The notes: a model not told the origin generated them from the sequence alone. A stretch of 64,000 nucleotides of DNA from UBA4782 sp034430215 (GCA_034430215.1 DAOUFE010000036.1:124001-188000), one strand, 5' to 3'; counted from the first letter of the stretch, positions 17,373 to 27,533 are shown. Program-made: numbers and translations.

Positions 17373-19139
17373 ATGACTTTAACAACACGGCTTTTCCTTC
17401 CCGGCTTGATCCTTTGCCTGTTAATGATCCCCATTAGCAGTGGGTTCATCTCTATCAACGATCAGCCAGAAACGATAAAAGAGCAAACCCTTGAGACATC
17501 CCCTACCGCAACCGCCACACAAGCGGTTATCAGCTCTGCGACTGTAATAGAGACCGTTACTGCAATCCCAGTCACTTCTACAGAGACTACTACTCAAACT
17601 CTTACAGCCACGATAACACCCACCAGTCAAACTGAACAACAAGCAGCAACAAATTCCACCACACCCGTGCCGTATGATCCTCGCCTGGTTTTTCCCCATG
17701 TTACCGATCAGATCGTGGTTAAATTCAAAGCAGGTTCTGCTTCACAGCGCACAGTAAACACCAATCGAGAAATTCAAGAATCCAACACTATTGATCCATT
17801 AGGCGTAACCATTCTGGATGTCAACCCCGAAGAATTACCAGCCTTGATGGCTCAATTATCCTCCGATCCCAGCGTTGAATGGGTGGAGCCGAATTATCAG
17901 GTATGGGCACTAGAGACATACCCTGATGATCCTACATTTCCAGATCAATGGTGGTTATCCAGAATTAAAGCACCCGCAGCCTGGGATTACGCGACCGGTT
18001 CTTCCTCAATCACCATCGCCGTTGTAGATTCTGGAGTGGATTACAGCCACCCCGAGTTGGATGGGAAGATCATTGGCGGTTGGGATTTTGTGAATGGTGA
18101 TGCTGATGCCAGTGATGACAATGGTCATGGCACTTCAGTAGCAGGAATTGCAGCAGCCGAAACTAATAACGCCATTGGTATAGCCGGAGTATCCTGGGGT
18201 GCCCTTATTCTGCCGGTGAAAGTATTAGATTGGGCTGGTTTGGGTAGTTATGAAGACCTGGCAGCTGGGATCATTTACGCAACTGATGCAGGCGCAGCGG
18301 TAATTAATTTGAGCCTGGGTGGTTCAGCACCATCAGAGCTTTTAAAGCAAGCCATTGACTATGCTACATCTGCGGGTGTGTTGGTGATCGCAGCTTCAGG
18401 AAACAGTGGAACATCCGGAGTACTCTATCCCGCCAAGTACAGCAGTGTAATCGCAGTATCTGCCACAGATTCCGGGAATCAGGTTGCATCTTTTTCCAAC
18501 TATGGACCTGAAGTGGATATTGCAGCACCAGGGCAAGATATTTTCAGCACGAATACTGATCAGGGGTATGCGACCCGCAGTGGCACTTCAATGGCAGCCC
18601 CGATGGTTTCAGGTGCAGCAGCCATTCTATTGGGATTACCAGGCAATAATGCTCCCAGCCTGGTTCGTCAGCAATTATTGACCACTGCTTTGGACATCCC
18701 TCCTTATGGAAAAGACTCTTATTCAGGGTATGGCTTATTACAAATAGATAAAGCTGTCATGCTGGCTATGGGATTGATCGTTTTTACACCTACATCTATA
18801 CCCGAAGAGCCACCCACTGTAACTGCCACTATGTTCTATAGTGTTCCACCTATAGCGCCAACCCCTACTGGATTGCCAACCAGTTTGCCGCTCCCCACAC
18901 AGGGTGGAACGATTTTTGCCCTTGATATGACACCTACCGGTACCGCTCTTCCTTCACCAACATCTACACCAACAGTCACAGAAGTTTTGAATCCAACCAT
19001 AACTGCCAAACCCGGGATCGAGGGAGAAAATACAGATGAACAATTTTGGCGAATACTTCTCCCCCTGACTGCAATCATAATCATCCTGGCAGGGATAGGA
19101 TTATTCTTATACTCGCGTCACTGGAAAAGGAATAATTAA
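17373..19139 (+). CDS. Membrane-anchored subtilisin-family (S8) serine protease
   Basis: This 588-aa secreted protease has a signal peptide (LFLPGLILCLLMIPISSG), a Thr-rich linker, an inhibitor-like propeptide (about residues 108-180, ending WVEPNYQ) and an S8 domain. The catalytic triad is visible: Asp in AVVDSGVDYSHPEL (about 219), His in NGHGTSVAGIA (about 255) and Ser in RSGTSMAAPMVSGAA (about 407). The Asn of the oxyanion hole sits in AASGNSG. A Thr/Pro-rich stalk (about 475-550) follows, with a C-terminal membrane helix (LLPLTAIIIILAGIGLF) and a basic end. It should be a cell-surface protease with the active domain outside. The ATG at 17373 has no clear ribosome site, and AATAAAATG abuts it, so a leaderless start is possible. 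Confidence 0.93.
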   Translation: MTLTTRLFLPGLILCLLMIPISSGFISINDQPETIKEQTLETSPTATATQAVISSATVIETVTAIPVTSTETTTQTLTATITPTSQTEQQAATNSTTPVPYDPRLVFPHVTDQIVVKFKAGSASQRTVNTNREIQESNTIDPLGVTILDVNPEELPALMAQLSSDPSVEWVEPNYQVWALETYPDDPTFPDQWWLSRIKAPAAWDYATGSSSITIAVVDSGVDYSHPELDGKIIGGWDFVNGDADASDDNGHGTSVAGIAAAETNNAIGIAGVSWGALILPVKVLDWAGLGSYEDLAAGIIYATDAGAAVINLSLGGSAPSELLKQAIDYATSAGVLVIAASGNSGTSGVLYPAKYSSVIAVSATDSGNQVASFSNYGPEVDIAAPGQDIFSTNTDQGYATRSGTSMAAPMVSGAAAILLGLPGNNAPSLVRQQLLTTALDIPPYGKDSYSGYGLLQIDKAVMLAMGLIVFTPTSIPEEPPTVTATMFYSVPPIAPTPTGLPTSLPLPTQGGTIFALDMTPTGTALPSPTSTPTVTEVLNPTITAKPGIEGENTDEQFWRILLPLTAIIIILAGIGLFLYSRHWKRNN

Positions 19140-19150
19140 AGTTTCAACTT

Positions 19151-21421
19151 CTACGGGACGATCTGCATCTCCCAGAGATGCACAGGCATAGTCTCAGTAG
19201 CCAGGGTGTCCAGTATTTCGATCTTCAGAACTCGAAATACCATCTTTCTTCCCAGGTCAACCGTAACATCCTTATATCCTTCTACTTCTCCGGCCTCTTG
19301 AACATACTCTATCACGGTATCACCAATCTCTCGCTGTAAACCAATGGTGATCTTAACCTGTTCAGAACCTACGGAAAAGATCAGGCTGCTTGCCTGGATG
19401 GGTTGTGAGAACTCGAATTCCAGCACAAACGGATTGATCCCCTTGCTCTTGATCAGAGTTCCTCGATTACCATCAAAAATATTTTCAATAGGACCCATAT
19501 CTAGAGCTGAATGTTGCACAATCACTGGAATTCCATTCCATTTTAAATTGCTTTCAACAGGTTTAGTCAGCTCGATCCATTTTTCGTTGTACACATCTTC
19601 GATATTGTCACGATATACCAACCTGACAAATGTGAAACCCTGGCTACCATTTGGATATGGGATTTCCATATCCTCGATTACCTGGCTGAATAACCCGGAA
19701 TCTCGAACTCTTTTCAGCTCATCAGGCAAAAGAACAAAAACCTTCGCTTCCAACCCCGGGTCGTACTGCTCCAATATACTATCCACTCCACCCATTTTCA
19801 CCTGAGGGTTTTGAGTGAAAAATTCGCGCACCACTTCCGACTGAAAAGTCCAATTGGGGGAGATGAATATCGTCTTATCAGGGTGATCAGCCTGATAATT
19901 TTCTGCCGCGCGATATACCTGCTGTGCACCGTATTGCAAACCAGACATTCCATAATCATCGTACCAGGTTGGGCCATTCCGAAGAGCATCTACTGTCATG
20001 ATGATCGCACCTGCAGTAAATGCAACTGCAAGGAAGAACGACACCATTCCTTCTCTTATGTGCCTGCGTTTGCATAACCAGCAATATACACTTTGAAATG
20101 GAATGAACGCAAGAAAAACAACAGGAACCAAAATGACCAAAGCCCGGTGAACAGTCAATCCAACCATGGCAGCACCGGAAGGTGCAGCCAGTAAGGCAAT
20201 GAGCAGAATCCGCATTTCTGCTTTACGAATGTATCGGATGGCAATACCCAACCCCACCAGAACAAATGGCAACAGCCACCAATTGAGATGGGCATATCCT
20301 TGCATTACATAACGAGAATTATCTACCTGGTTGGGTAAAAACCAGTACAAAGGATTGAGACCAGCAATATAACCTTTCAAATATTGAAGGACTTTTTGCC
20401 AAAGTGACATTTCAGATACGAGAAAGGATTTGTACATCAAAAGACGATCGATGTACTGATCAGGATGAGCCGAGATGAAACGTACCAGAGGCAATACAAC
20501 GACCAGTAACAGGATGGCTGCTTTCCAATTGGTTTTCCTTTGGTGCCAATGATAAGGTAGATCTATCAAGAGTATGAGAACACCTGCAGTAACAATGACT
20601 ATCTGCCCAGGTGTATAGGAATAAAAAGACAGCGCCCCACAGAGAATCGCAGGGAATATAGCTTTTGGGTTGATTTTTCGGTATCGCAGGTAAAAATATA
20701 GAAATCCTGAAAAGAAGGTTACCTGAAGAGAATACTCAAAAGCTGCCCTCGAAAGTAAAAACCATGCAGGTAAAACCGCAATTACATAAGGCGCCAGCCA
20801 CCATAGCCGGTTCTTGAAAATATCCCGTAACGTAAATCCCATCCAAAACACGGTGAGTATAGAAAGCAATGCGAATGCTGCCCGGGTTGCAAACACGGAT
20901 TTTCCAAACAACAGCACTACAGGCAGTTGAATATAGACAGATGTGCTGATGCAATACTGCCCCCCATTCCGGAAGAACGTGGGTAGCAATTCGCCATCGG
21001 TGGATTTGAAGTTATCACGCACCAGATTACTGGCAAGCACTGGATTGACAGCTTCATCGCAAGAAAAATATATTGGAAATTTTGTCAGTCCCCAGAAATG
21101 AACAACCAGATAGAGAATCACCCCAACGGCAAAAAGGATCTGTGGGCGGAGTGTTACTGGCTGTTTGGCTTTTTCCCACCAGCCTTTCCATTTTTTCTTT
21201 ATGGTTTTAATCGGATGCTTCCAGAAATCTTTCGAATCGCTTTTTGCTGGCAGAGCAAGTTTTTCTTTATTCGCGGGCTGATTAGAACGAAGTACACGCA
21301 ATTCACCTGTTCCAGGCTGACTTTCGACAACAATTTCCACCCGTTCTCCTGCTGCGATGTCAATTTCCAGTGTCACATGACTTGTTTCAAGTTTATCGGT
21401 TTCGGGTGCTTGCTCTTGCAT
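19151..21421 (-). CDS. GT39-like membrane glycosyltransferase with C-terminal soluble domain
   Basis: This 756-aa protein has three parts. Residues 1-90 are a cytoplasmic beta-rich head and basic linker. About ten membrane segments follow, with an acidic periplasmic loop 'YFSCDEAVNP' after the first helix (about residues 118-127); the DE pair matches the catalytic loop position of GT39/ArnT-type (GT-C) enzymes. The last 200 residues are soluble and beta-rich and include 'FDGNRGTLIKSKG' and 'PFVLEFEFSQP', which look like a discoidin-like carbohydrate-binding domain (inference). The enzyme probably moves a sugar from a lipid carrier to an acceptor outside the cell. It converges on the subtilase gene with only 11 bp between their stops. 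Confidence 0.75.
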   Translation of the reverse strand: MQEQAPETDKLETSHVTLEIDIAAGERVEIVVESQPGTGELRVLRSNQPANKEKLALPAKSDSKDFWKHPIKTIKKKWKGWWEKAKQPVTLRPQILFAVGVILYLVVHFWGLTKFPIYFSCDEAVNPVLASNLVRDNFKSTDGELLPTFFRNGGQYCISTSVYIQLPVVLLFGKSVFATRAAFALLSILTVFWMGFTLRDIFKNRLWWLAPYVIAVLPAWFLLSRAAFEYSLQVTFFSGFLYFYLRYRKINPKAIFPAILCGALSFYSYTPGQIVIVTAGVLILLIDLPYHWHQRKTNWKAAILLLVVVLPLVRFISAHPDQYIDRLLMYKSFLVSEMSLWQKVLQYLKGYIAGLNPLYWFLPNQVDNSRYVMQGYAHLNWWLLPFVLVGLGIAIRYIRKAEMRILLIALLAAPSGAAMVGLTVHRALVILVPVVFLAFIPFQSVYCWLCKRRHIREGMVSFFLAVAFTAGAIIMTVDALRNGPTWYDDYGMSGLQYGAQQVYRAAENYQADHPDKTIFISPNWTFQSEVVREFFTQNPQVKMGGVDSILEQYDPGLEAKVFVLLPDELKRVRDSGLFSQVIEDMEIPYPNGSQGFTFVRLVYRDNIEDVYNEKWIELTKPVESNLKWNGIPVIVQHSALDMGPIENIFDGNRGTLIKSKGINPFVLEFEFSQPIQASSLIFSVGSEQVKITIGLQREIGDTVIEYVQEAGEVEGYKDVTVDLGRKMVFRVLKIEILDTLATETMPVHLWEMQIVP

Positions 21422-21757
21422 GTGTTAGATTGTAGCATGAAGCGAAAGAAGGTATGGAATCCAATCAATCATGATTTCCATGCTTATGCGGTTGGTGTAA
21501 TGTTCGATGCATCATAGGTTGTGATGACATCTTTTCTGATTTTTCAACCATGATTCATGAGAACCCTTAAATTTCTCGTCTCCATCCTTAAAGTTTCATC
21601 AGCAGAGAGAACCATCATGCTATAATAATTTTCAGTAATCAAACCAGTATATATGGCGGATAGCAATTTACAACCGCCATAATTGTCGTCTCTTTTTATC
21701 AGAGACGATGGATTCATCAACCCAGAGGTAGTATCCTCTTCCACGAACAGATCAATC
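21422..21757 (+). promoter_or_regulatory. dnaE promoter and structured leader
   Basis: These 336 bp separate two divergent genes. TATAAT at 21621-21626 is a good -10 for dnaE. Two hairpins follow in the leader: GGCGG..CCGCC at about 21656-21679 and TCGTCTCT with AGAGACGA (eight pairs, seven-base loop) at 21686-21708. Their function is unknown; they are not followed by T-runs. I saw no gene here. Confidence 0.5.
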
Positions 21758-24700
21758 ATGTCCTTTGCGCACCTTCATGTCCACTCTGAATATTCCTTGC
21801 TGGATGGCTTCAGCAATTTGAAGAAGCTTACCCAAAAAGCAGCTGATATGGGAATGCCTGCCATCGCCCTGACCGATCACGGTACCATGTTTGGCATCAT
21901 TGAATTTTATAACGCAGCCAAAAAAGCCCAGATCAAGCCTATTCTAGGCCTGGAAACCTATGTTGCTCCGCGGCGCATGACGGATAAGGAAGCAAAACTG
22001 GATAAACAGCTCAGTCATCTGGTTCTGCTGGCAGAAACCCCCACGGGATATCAGAATCTATTAAAGATCGCCAGCGCTGCACAACTGGAAGGATTTTATT
22101 ACTCCCCGCGTATTGATCACGAATACCTGGCGGATCATGCCGAAGGCATCATTGCCTCATCTGCCTGCATGTCTGGCGAAATTCCTCGAGCATTGCTGGA
22201 ATCAGGGGAAGCCGAAGCCCTGAAAAAACTCGATTTTTATCTTGACCTTTTCGGTAAAGACCACTTTTTCCTGGAATTGCAGAGCCATAACATTCCTGAA
22301 TTACCTACGCTTAACCAAAGTTTAATCGAGCTTGCTGCAAAACGGCATGCGCGATTGATCGCAACCAATGATGTTCATTATATCGAGCCCGAAGATGCGC
22401 ATTTACAGGATGTGATGCTGGCGATTCAAACCGGTTCAGTCCTTTCAGAACAGCGCCGGATGCGGATGACTGATGAGACTTATTATCTGCGATCTGCCGA
22501 CGAAATGCGTTCTTTGTTCGGCAATGTTCCGGGAGCCATCGAAAACACCCTGGAGATTGCAGAACGCTGCGATGTAAAGATCGAGTTTTCTGGATATCAT
22601 CTCCCCATTTTTGAAGTCCCCGAGGGGCACACCGCAGAAACATACTTGCGTGAATTATGTGAAAAAGGATGCAAGATGCGGTATGGTGAAAACTGCAATG
22701 ATCCAGCCGTGCGCGAACGATTGGAGTATGAACTTGGCGTTATTCATTCAATGGGATTTGACGCTTACTTTTTGATCGTTTGGGATCTTTGCCGCCATGC
22801 CCGCGAAAAGGGCATCTGGTATGAGGCGCGAGGCTCTGCCGCAGGTTCACTGGTTGGATATGTGCTGCATATCACCATGGTGGAACCCCTCAAGCATAAA
22901 TTGTTGTTCGAACGTTTCTTGAATCCCAGCCGTATTTCCATGCCAGATGTAGACCTTGATTTTCAGGATGACCGGCGGGTTGAGATGCTGGAATATTGCT
23001 GCAACAAGTATGGTGATGATAAAGTTGCCCAGATCATTACTTTTGGTACTCTTGCAGCAAGAGGCGCCATACGTGATGTAGGTCGAGTTCTGGATATTGA
23101 TCGCCGTGAGATCGATCAGATCACCAAACTGATTCCTAACACACCAGGGAAGCCTGTCACAATCAGTGAAGCACTGGAGACTATTCCCGAATTCAAAGCC
23201 GCTTATGACGAGAAAGACTATATTCATGAGCTGATCGATACTGCCAGCAAGGTGGAAGGTGTGATACGGAATGCCGGTACGCACGCCGCTGGCGTCGTTA
23301 TTTCTGATAAACCGATTGTCGAATATTTACCATTACACCGCCCAACCAGTGGTTCTGAAGATTCTCCCATCAAGACAGTCACCCAGTTTGAAATGTCTAT
23401 TCTGGACTCGCTGGGGATGTTGAAAGTTGACTTCTTGGGGTTGGCGTATCTGACCATCATGCAACGTGCCTGTGACATGATTGAAAAGCGGCATGGCGTG
23501 AAGCTGACATTGGAAAATATTCCCCTGGATGACCCCCTGGTATTTGAAATGCTGGGCAAAGGTCAAACTGCTGGTGTTTTCCAGCTCGAAGGGACTGGAA
23601 TGACTCGCTTCCTTATTCAAATGAAGCCTGAAAACCTTTCCAACGTCATCGCCATGGTAGCACTTTTCCGTCCCGGTCCTATGCAATTTATTCCGCAATA
23701 TATCAACAGGCTTCACGGTGAACCGGTCACATATCGGCATCCACTGTTGGAACCAATATTCAAAGAAACCTACGGCATCGGCATTTATCAAGAGCAGATC
23801 ATGCAGGCTGCTGTGGATATTGCTGGTTATACCCTGGCAGAAGCGGATGATCTTCGAAAAGCCATTTCGAAAAAACAGGCTGCCAAGATCCAGACCCATA
23901 AAGAAAAATTCGTCAAAGGCGCAGTGAAAAATAACCTTGACGAAGAGACAGCTACCTCGATTTTTGAGGATTGGGAAGAATTTGCCCGATACGGTTTCAA
24001 TAAATCCCACGCTGCAGATTATGGGGTAATGGCAGTTGAAACAGCCTATCTAAAAGTCCATTATCCTGTTGAATACCTGACCGCCCTGTTATCGGTGAAC
24101 ATGAGTGATTCAGCAAAAGTATCGCTGTATGTCACTGAAGCCCGTAATATGGGGATAGAAGTTCTTCCACCGGACATCCGGTTCAGTGAGTGGAATTTCA
24201 GCATCGAAGATCGCCCGGATGGTACAGCCGCAATTCGGTTCGGATTGGGTGCCATAAAAAATGTAGGAATTGCTCCTGTCGAACTGATTGTACAGTCCAG
24301 GCAGGAAGGTACTTTCAAAGACCTGTATGATCTGGCGAACCGAGTTGATCTGCGGCAGGTTGGCAGACGATCTCTGGAATGCTTGATCAAAGTAGGTGCT
24401 CTAGATGGCTTCGGTAACCGCTGTGCCTTGCTTGAGGGGTTAGATTCGATCATAGCTGTCAGTTCATCCAATATCCGCGCACGCAATAGTGGGCAGTTGA
24501 GTATCTTCGAAGACATGGGTACATTTTCTGGATCGATCAAGCTACCCGAATGTCCAGAAGTAGACAGAAAGACTGTGTTGGGTTGGGAACGAGAACTGGT
24601 TGGGATGTATATCTCTGCCCACCCACTTGCTGCCTATCAAAGCGAATTGAGCAAAAAAGTCACCCATTTCTCCAGCCAATTAGCAGATGTGGAAGATGGA

Positions 24701-25648
24701 GAAAAGATCACAGTTGCAGGTATGGTTACGGTATTCCGCCCCTATCAAACTAAGACCGGCAGTATGATGGCTTTTGTCACCATCGAAGATTTTCAAGGAA
24801 CAATGGAACTGGTGCTGTTTCCCCGCACATGGGAGAAATACAGCAAATTCATCCTTCCAGACCAGGTGATCCTGGTGGATGGCAAACTAGGGCGAAGAAA
24901 TAACGACCCTTCAGTGACCGTTGACCATATTGCACCTATTAAATTAGATGCTATGCAACAGGATGAACAAAAAAAGCCGGATGGGAATGCATTTGCCAGT
25001 CAGGTGGCATTTTTGGATGATTACATAGGATTGAGTGATCCTGAAACTACCCTCGAACCTGAACCCGATCCTCCCTTCGACGATATGCCCCCCATGCCTG
25101 AATGGGATGATTGGACGGATGAACAGGAACCACCTTTCACACCAAAAACTCCCGAAAAGAAACCTGAAAGCAAATCAGGTTCGCCATCCGAGAGCCAGAA
25201 AAGCCAGGCAAATAGAATACAAGAAGCACCAGTAGAGAAATTTGCAACCGCTTCTGCACCCGAACCTGCTGATCCTATCTCGCCTGCAGAGGAAGAAATA
25301 TCCGCGCCTTCCTCCGAAAGTAGGGACGCATTAACGCGCGTACGAAAGACCTTCAATTACCTTGTGTCACCCCTTGACGATGAAAATCCGCCACAGGTGA
25401 TCGTTGTTTCATTGTTTGCCACTGGAGACCGCATGCGCGACCAGCGCCGCATGGAGCATATTTTTGGTGTCTTAAGATCATCGCCTGGGAAAGACAGGTT
25501 TGTCATTCAGGTTAAAGAGGGGAAAAATGACTACCAGATCGACTTCCCCAATCAAACTATCGGTATCTGTGACGACCTGTTAGGCAGGCTACGCGGTCTT
25601 GTGGGTCAGGAAAACATCTGGGTCAGACGGGTAGATACCAATCTCTAA
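21758..25648 (+). CDS. dnaE: DNA polymerase III alpha subunit
   Basis: This 1296-aa protein is the main replicative polymerase. The N-terminal PHP domain begins at once (AHLHVHSEYSLLDG, residues 4-17). The polymerase domain holds RGSAAGSLVGYVL (about 360-372) and the catalytic PDVDLDF (about 395-401) with the metal-binding Asp residues. A helix-hairpin-helix and beta-clamp region follow, then an OB fold (about 982-1060, including VAGMVTVFRPYQTKTG). Beyond it are about 220 further residues: an acidic, Pro/Ser-rich linker and a folded-looking tail (about 1190-1296). I chose the ATG at 21758 because the PHP motif starts right after it; an upstream TTG would add an odd 25 residues. It is the DnaE1 type, and no PolC features are seen. 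Confidence 0.96.
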   Translation: MSFAHLHVHSEYSLLDGFSNLKKLTQKAADMGMPAIALTDHGTMFGIIEFYNAAKKAQIKPILGLETYVAPRRMTDKEAKLDKQLSHLVLLAETPTGYQNLLKIASAAQLEGFYYSPRIDHEYLADHAEGIIASSACMSGEIPRALLESGEAEALKKLDFYLDLFGKDHFFLELQSHNIPELPTLNQSLIELAAKRHARLIATNDVHYIEPEDAHLQDVMLAIQTGSVLSEQRRMRMTDETYYLRSADEMRSLFGNVPGAIENTLEIAERCDVKIEFSGYHLPIFEVPEGHTAETYLRELCEKGCKMRYGENCNDPAVRERLEYELGVIHSMGFDAYFLIVWDLCRHAREKGIWYEARGSAAGSLVGYVLHITMVEPLKHKLLFERFLNPSRISMPDVDLDFQDDRRVEMLEYCCNKYGDDKVAQIITFGTLAARGAIRDVGRVLDIDRREIDQITKLIPNTPGKPVTISEALETIPEFKAAYDEKDYIHELIDTASKVEGVIRNAGTHAAGVVISDKPIVEYLPLHRPTSGSEDSPIKTVTQFEMSILDSLGMLKVDFLGLAYLTIMQRACDMIEKRHGVKLTLENIPLDDPLVFEMLGKGQTAGVFQLEGTGMTRFLIQMKPENLSNVIAMVALFRPGPMQFIPQYINRLHGEPVTYRHPLLEPIFKETYGIGIYQEQIMQAAVDIAGYTLAEADDLRKAISKKQAAKIQTHKEKFVKGAVKNNLDEETATSIFEDWEEFARYGFNKSHAADYGVMAVETAYLKVHYPVEYLTALLSVNMSDSAKVSLYVTEARNMGIEVLPPDIRFSEWNFSIEDRPDGTAAIRFGLGAIKNVGIAPVELIVQSRQEGTFKDLYDLANRVDLRQVGRRSLECLIKVGALDGFGNRCALLEGLDSIIAVSSSNIRARNSGQLSIFEDMGTFSGSIKLPECPEVDRKTVLGWERELVGMYISAHPLAAYQSELSKKVTHFSSQLADVEDGEKITVAGMVTVFRPYQTKTGSMMAFVTIEDFQGTMELVLFPRTWEKYSKFILPDQVILVDGKLGRRNNDPSVTVDHIAPIKLDAMQQDEQKKPDGNAFASQVAFLDDYIGLSDPETTLEPEPDPPFDDMPPMPEWDDWTDEQEPPFTPKTPEKKPESKSGSPSESQKSQANRIQEAPVEKFATASAPEPADPISPAEEEISAPSSESRDALTRVRKTFNYLVSPLDDENPPQVIVVSLFATGDRMRDQRRMEHIFGVLRSSPGKDRFVIQVKEGKNDYQIDFPNQTIGICDDLLGRLRGLVGQENIWVRRVDTNL

Positions 25649-25716
25649 CTTTTCTGATCTTCCATATTACCCCATCGATTAACCAAAAAATAGATTCCCT
25701 GCATTTTCGCGCTCAA

Positions 25717-25753
25717 TTGCAAATATTCTTTCGTCGTGTCGTATAATGCGGAG
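25717..25753 (+). promoter_or_regulatory. Promoter giving a leaderless M23 peptidase mRNA
   Basis: TTGCAA at 25717-25722 and TATAAT at 25742-25747 are spaced by 19 bases. The ATG begins at 25754, six bases after the -10 box, exactly where transcription would start. The GTG at 25736 lies upstream of the -10 and is therefore not a start. Confidence 0.6.
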
Positions 25754-26461
25754 ATGCGTAAGTCTTTCAAATTTCTATTCTCTGCCGTGATCGTTGCTGT
25801 TCTGGTGATCGGGTATTACCTGCTGCGAAATCCTTTGAGCATGAGCCGCAGCTCGAAAGTAGTTCAATGGATCCGCAATCCATCAGCCCACCCGGAATGG
25901 GCAGTAACAGCCAACCAATCCTGTAATAATGCCCCTTTCATCCTTCCCAGTGATGGTTTTATCGGGTATCTCTGGGATGATTCTTTTCGGATCGGGCATC
26001 ACCATCAAGGGATCGATATTTTTGGAGGAGAACAGCCAGGATTGACACCCGTTTATAGCGCCTATGATGGTTACCTTACCCGGCTGTCCGACTGGAAATC
26101 CAGTGTGATCATCCGTATCCCCAAAGACCCCTTGATGCCCTCCCGCCAAATATGGACTTACTATACGCACATGGCAGATGCCAATGGAAATTCTTATATC
26201 TCTGCAGATTTTCCTCCCGGTACAGCAGATCAATGGATCCCGGCTGGCACATTATTGGGCTTTCAGGGAAACTATTCCATCGATCCTGACCAACCGGTAG
26301 GCGTTCATCTCCATTTTTCCATCGTCCTGGATGATGGAAAAGGCAAGTTCCGCAATGAGCTGGAGATCAACAACACCGTTGATCCTTCGCCATATTTTGG
26401 ATTGAGCTTGAATGCCAAAGAAAATCCAGATGAAATTGTTACCTGCCCTGTGAGTAAATAA
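25754..26461 (+). CDS. M23 family metallopeptidase
   Basis: This 235-aa protein has one N-terminal signal anchor (FLFSAVIVAVLVIGYYLL) and a C-terminal LytM/M23 domain. The zinc ligands are visible: HHHQGIDIFGG (the HxxxD motif) near residue 85 and VHLHFS (HxH) near residue 187. Such enzymes cut peptide cross-links in peptidoglycan. The domain lies outside the membrane. The ATG at 25754 is favoured by the promoter at 25717, which leaves no room for a longer leader. It stands alone and may assist in cell wall remodelling. Confidence 0.88.
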   Translation: MRKSFKFLFSAVIVAVLVIGYYLLRNPLSMSRSSKVVQWIRNPSAHPEWAVTANQSCNNAPFILPSDGFIGYLWDDSFRIGHHHQGIDIFGGEQPGLTPVYSAYDGYLTRLSDWKSSVIIRIPKDPLMPSRQIWTYYTHMADANGNSYISADFPPGTADQWIPAGTLLGFQGNYSIDPDQPVGVHLHFSIVLDDGKGKFRNELEINNTVDPSPYFGLSLNAKENPDEIVTCPVSK

Positions 26462-26556
26462 TTAGCAGGTTCATAAAAATCTTTTTAAACATAACCCGGA
26501 ATTACATAACAAAAATTCCCGCAAGGCCAACTCCCAATGGGATCAGGTATTACCTT

Positions 26557-27294
26557 TTACTTTTTCTCCCACTCTATGCCCATTACCTTGGTTAACTCTG
26601 GATATAGTTTGAAACCGTACAGATCGTTTAAAACCTGGAGCTGAGACATATTGAGCGGATAAGCCACAGCGGGATACCAATATAAATTGTCATCTGATAC
26701 CATACTGTACCCTGACTGAATGCTTTCCATGCACCACAAAAATGCTTCTTGGAAAATTTGGTCAGTTCCTTGACATTCCGAAGGTATTGACCCGTAATAC
26801 AACGATAGTCCAAAGCCGTAGGTTCCCCATAAGGACATATTTCCTTCACGTAGATCTCCATATGAGATCAATAAAAAACCAGGAGCATCAGTATTTATTT
26901 CATAACCCAGCATACGGGCATTTACCCAAGATGCCTGACTTCCAACGATTTGGTAGCGAAGTGCTCCTACATGCGTAGGAACATTATCTACCTGAAGAGG
27001 GGTTACGACTAGAGTAAATCCCAGATCGGATGCAAGCTTTTCCATATAATCTCCAAGAGCTGTCCGACCTTCTAATGTTGGCAGAGGAAAAGCAGTCGGT
27101 GTCATCGTTGGAATTGGTGTCGGGGTTAAGGTTGGAATTATCGTTGATGTCAATGTATTGGTTGGGTTAGGCTGTTTCGGAATTTCTGTCGGCTCACTTA
27201 CCGTCGCAGCGGTGCCCCTGGTTATTGGAGCAGCAGTGCAGGAAGCCAAAACAAACATAACAAGTACAATGACGACCAAATGTATTGCTTTCAT
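26557..27294 (-). CDS. Lipoprotein, paralogue A of a tandem pair
   Basis: This 245-aa predicted lipoprotein has a signal (MKAIHLVVIVLVMFVLASC) ending at lipobox Cys 19. A Thr/Pro-rich stalk (TSTIIPTLTPTPIPTMTPT) follows, and then a globular domain of about 170 residues rich in aromatic residues, with no catalytic motif. No known family was recognised. The gene at 27534 has almost the same first 60 codons and upstream 100 bp, while the mature domains share only a general pattern (a 'LGF(T/V)SLVV' strand, a Trp/Tyr-rich middle, and 'AYPLN..QL..L.D(L/M)Y(G/S)F' near the end). The ribosome site is GGAGG five bases before the ATG. Confidence 0.75.
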   Translation of the reverse strand: MKAIHLVVIVLVMFVLASCTAAPITRGTAATVSEPTEIPKQPNPTNTLTSTIIPTLTPTPIPTMTPTAFPLPTLEGRTALGDYMEKLASDLGFTLVVTPLQVDNVPTHVGALRYQIVGSQASWVNARMLGYEINTDAPGFLLISYGDLREGNMSLWGTYGFGLSLYYGSIPSECQGTDQIFQEAFLWCMESIQSGYSMVSDDNLYWYPAVAYPLNMSQLQVLNDLYGFKLYPELTKVMGIEWEKK

Positions 27295-27403
27295 GTTTCC
27301 TCCTCTCCCGTCTTGTTTGGATTATTCTATAGGGTATTATCTCAAATTCGAATATTTCTTACAAAAGTTAATAGCTATTTGAGAGTTGGATTCTTCTAGT
27401 AAT
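27295..27403 (-). promoter_or_regulatory. Conserved promoter of lipoprotein A
   Basis: On the minus strand, TTGTAA (27359-27364) and GATAAT (27336-27341) are separated by 17 bases, a good sigma-70-type promoter. The whole 100-bp segment is nearly identical to 28302-28410. Confidence 0.7.
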
Positions 27404-27533
27404 ATTTAAAGCGAAAAAGCGTCTGGAAACTAACCCTAAAAATCAAAGTAAATATTTGTTAGTCAATAATATACTAATTATTTGGAAACTTTTTTGAAAA
27501 GCCCTGCATTGTACTTTCTGCTGGGCATTTTCT

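Noticed and set aside
21544..21759. 71-aa frame on the minus strand overlapping the dnaE leader
   Set aside because: No ribosome site; it runs over the dnaE promoter and hairpins.
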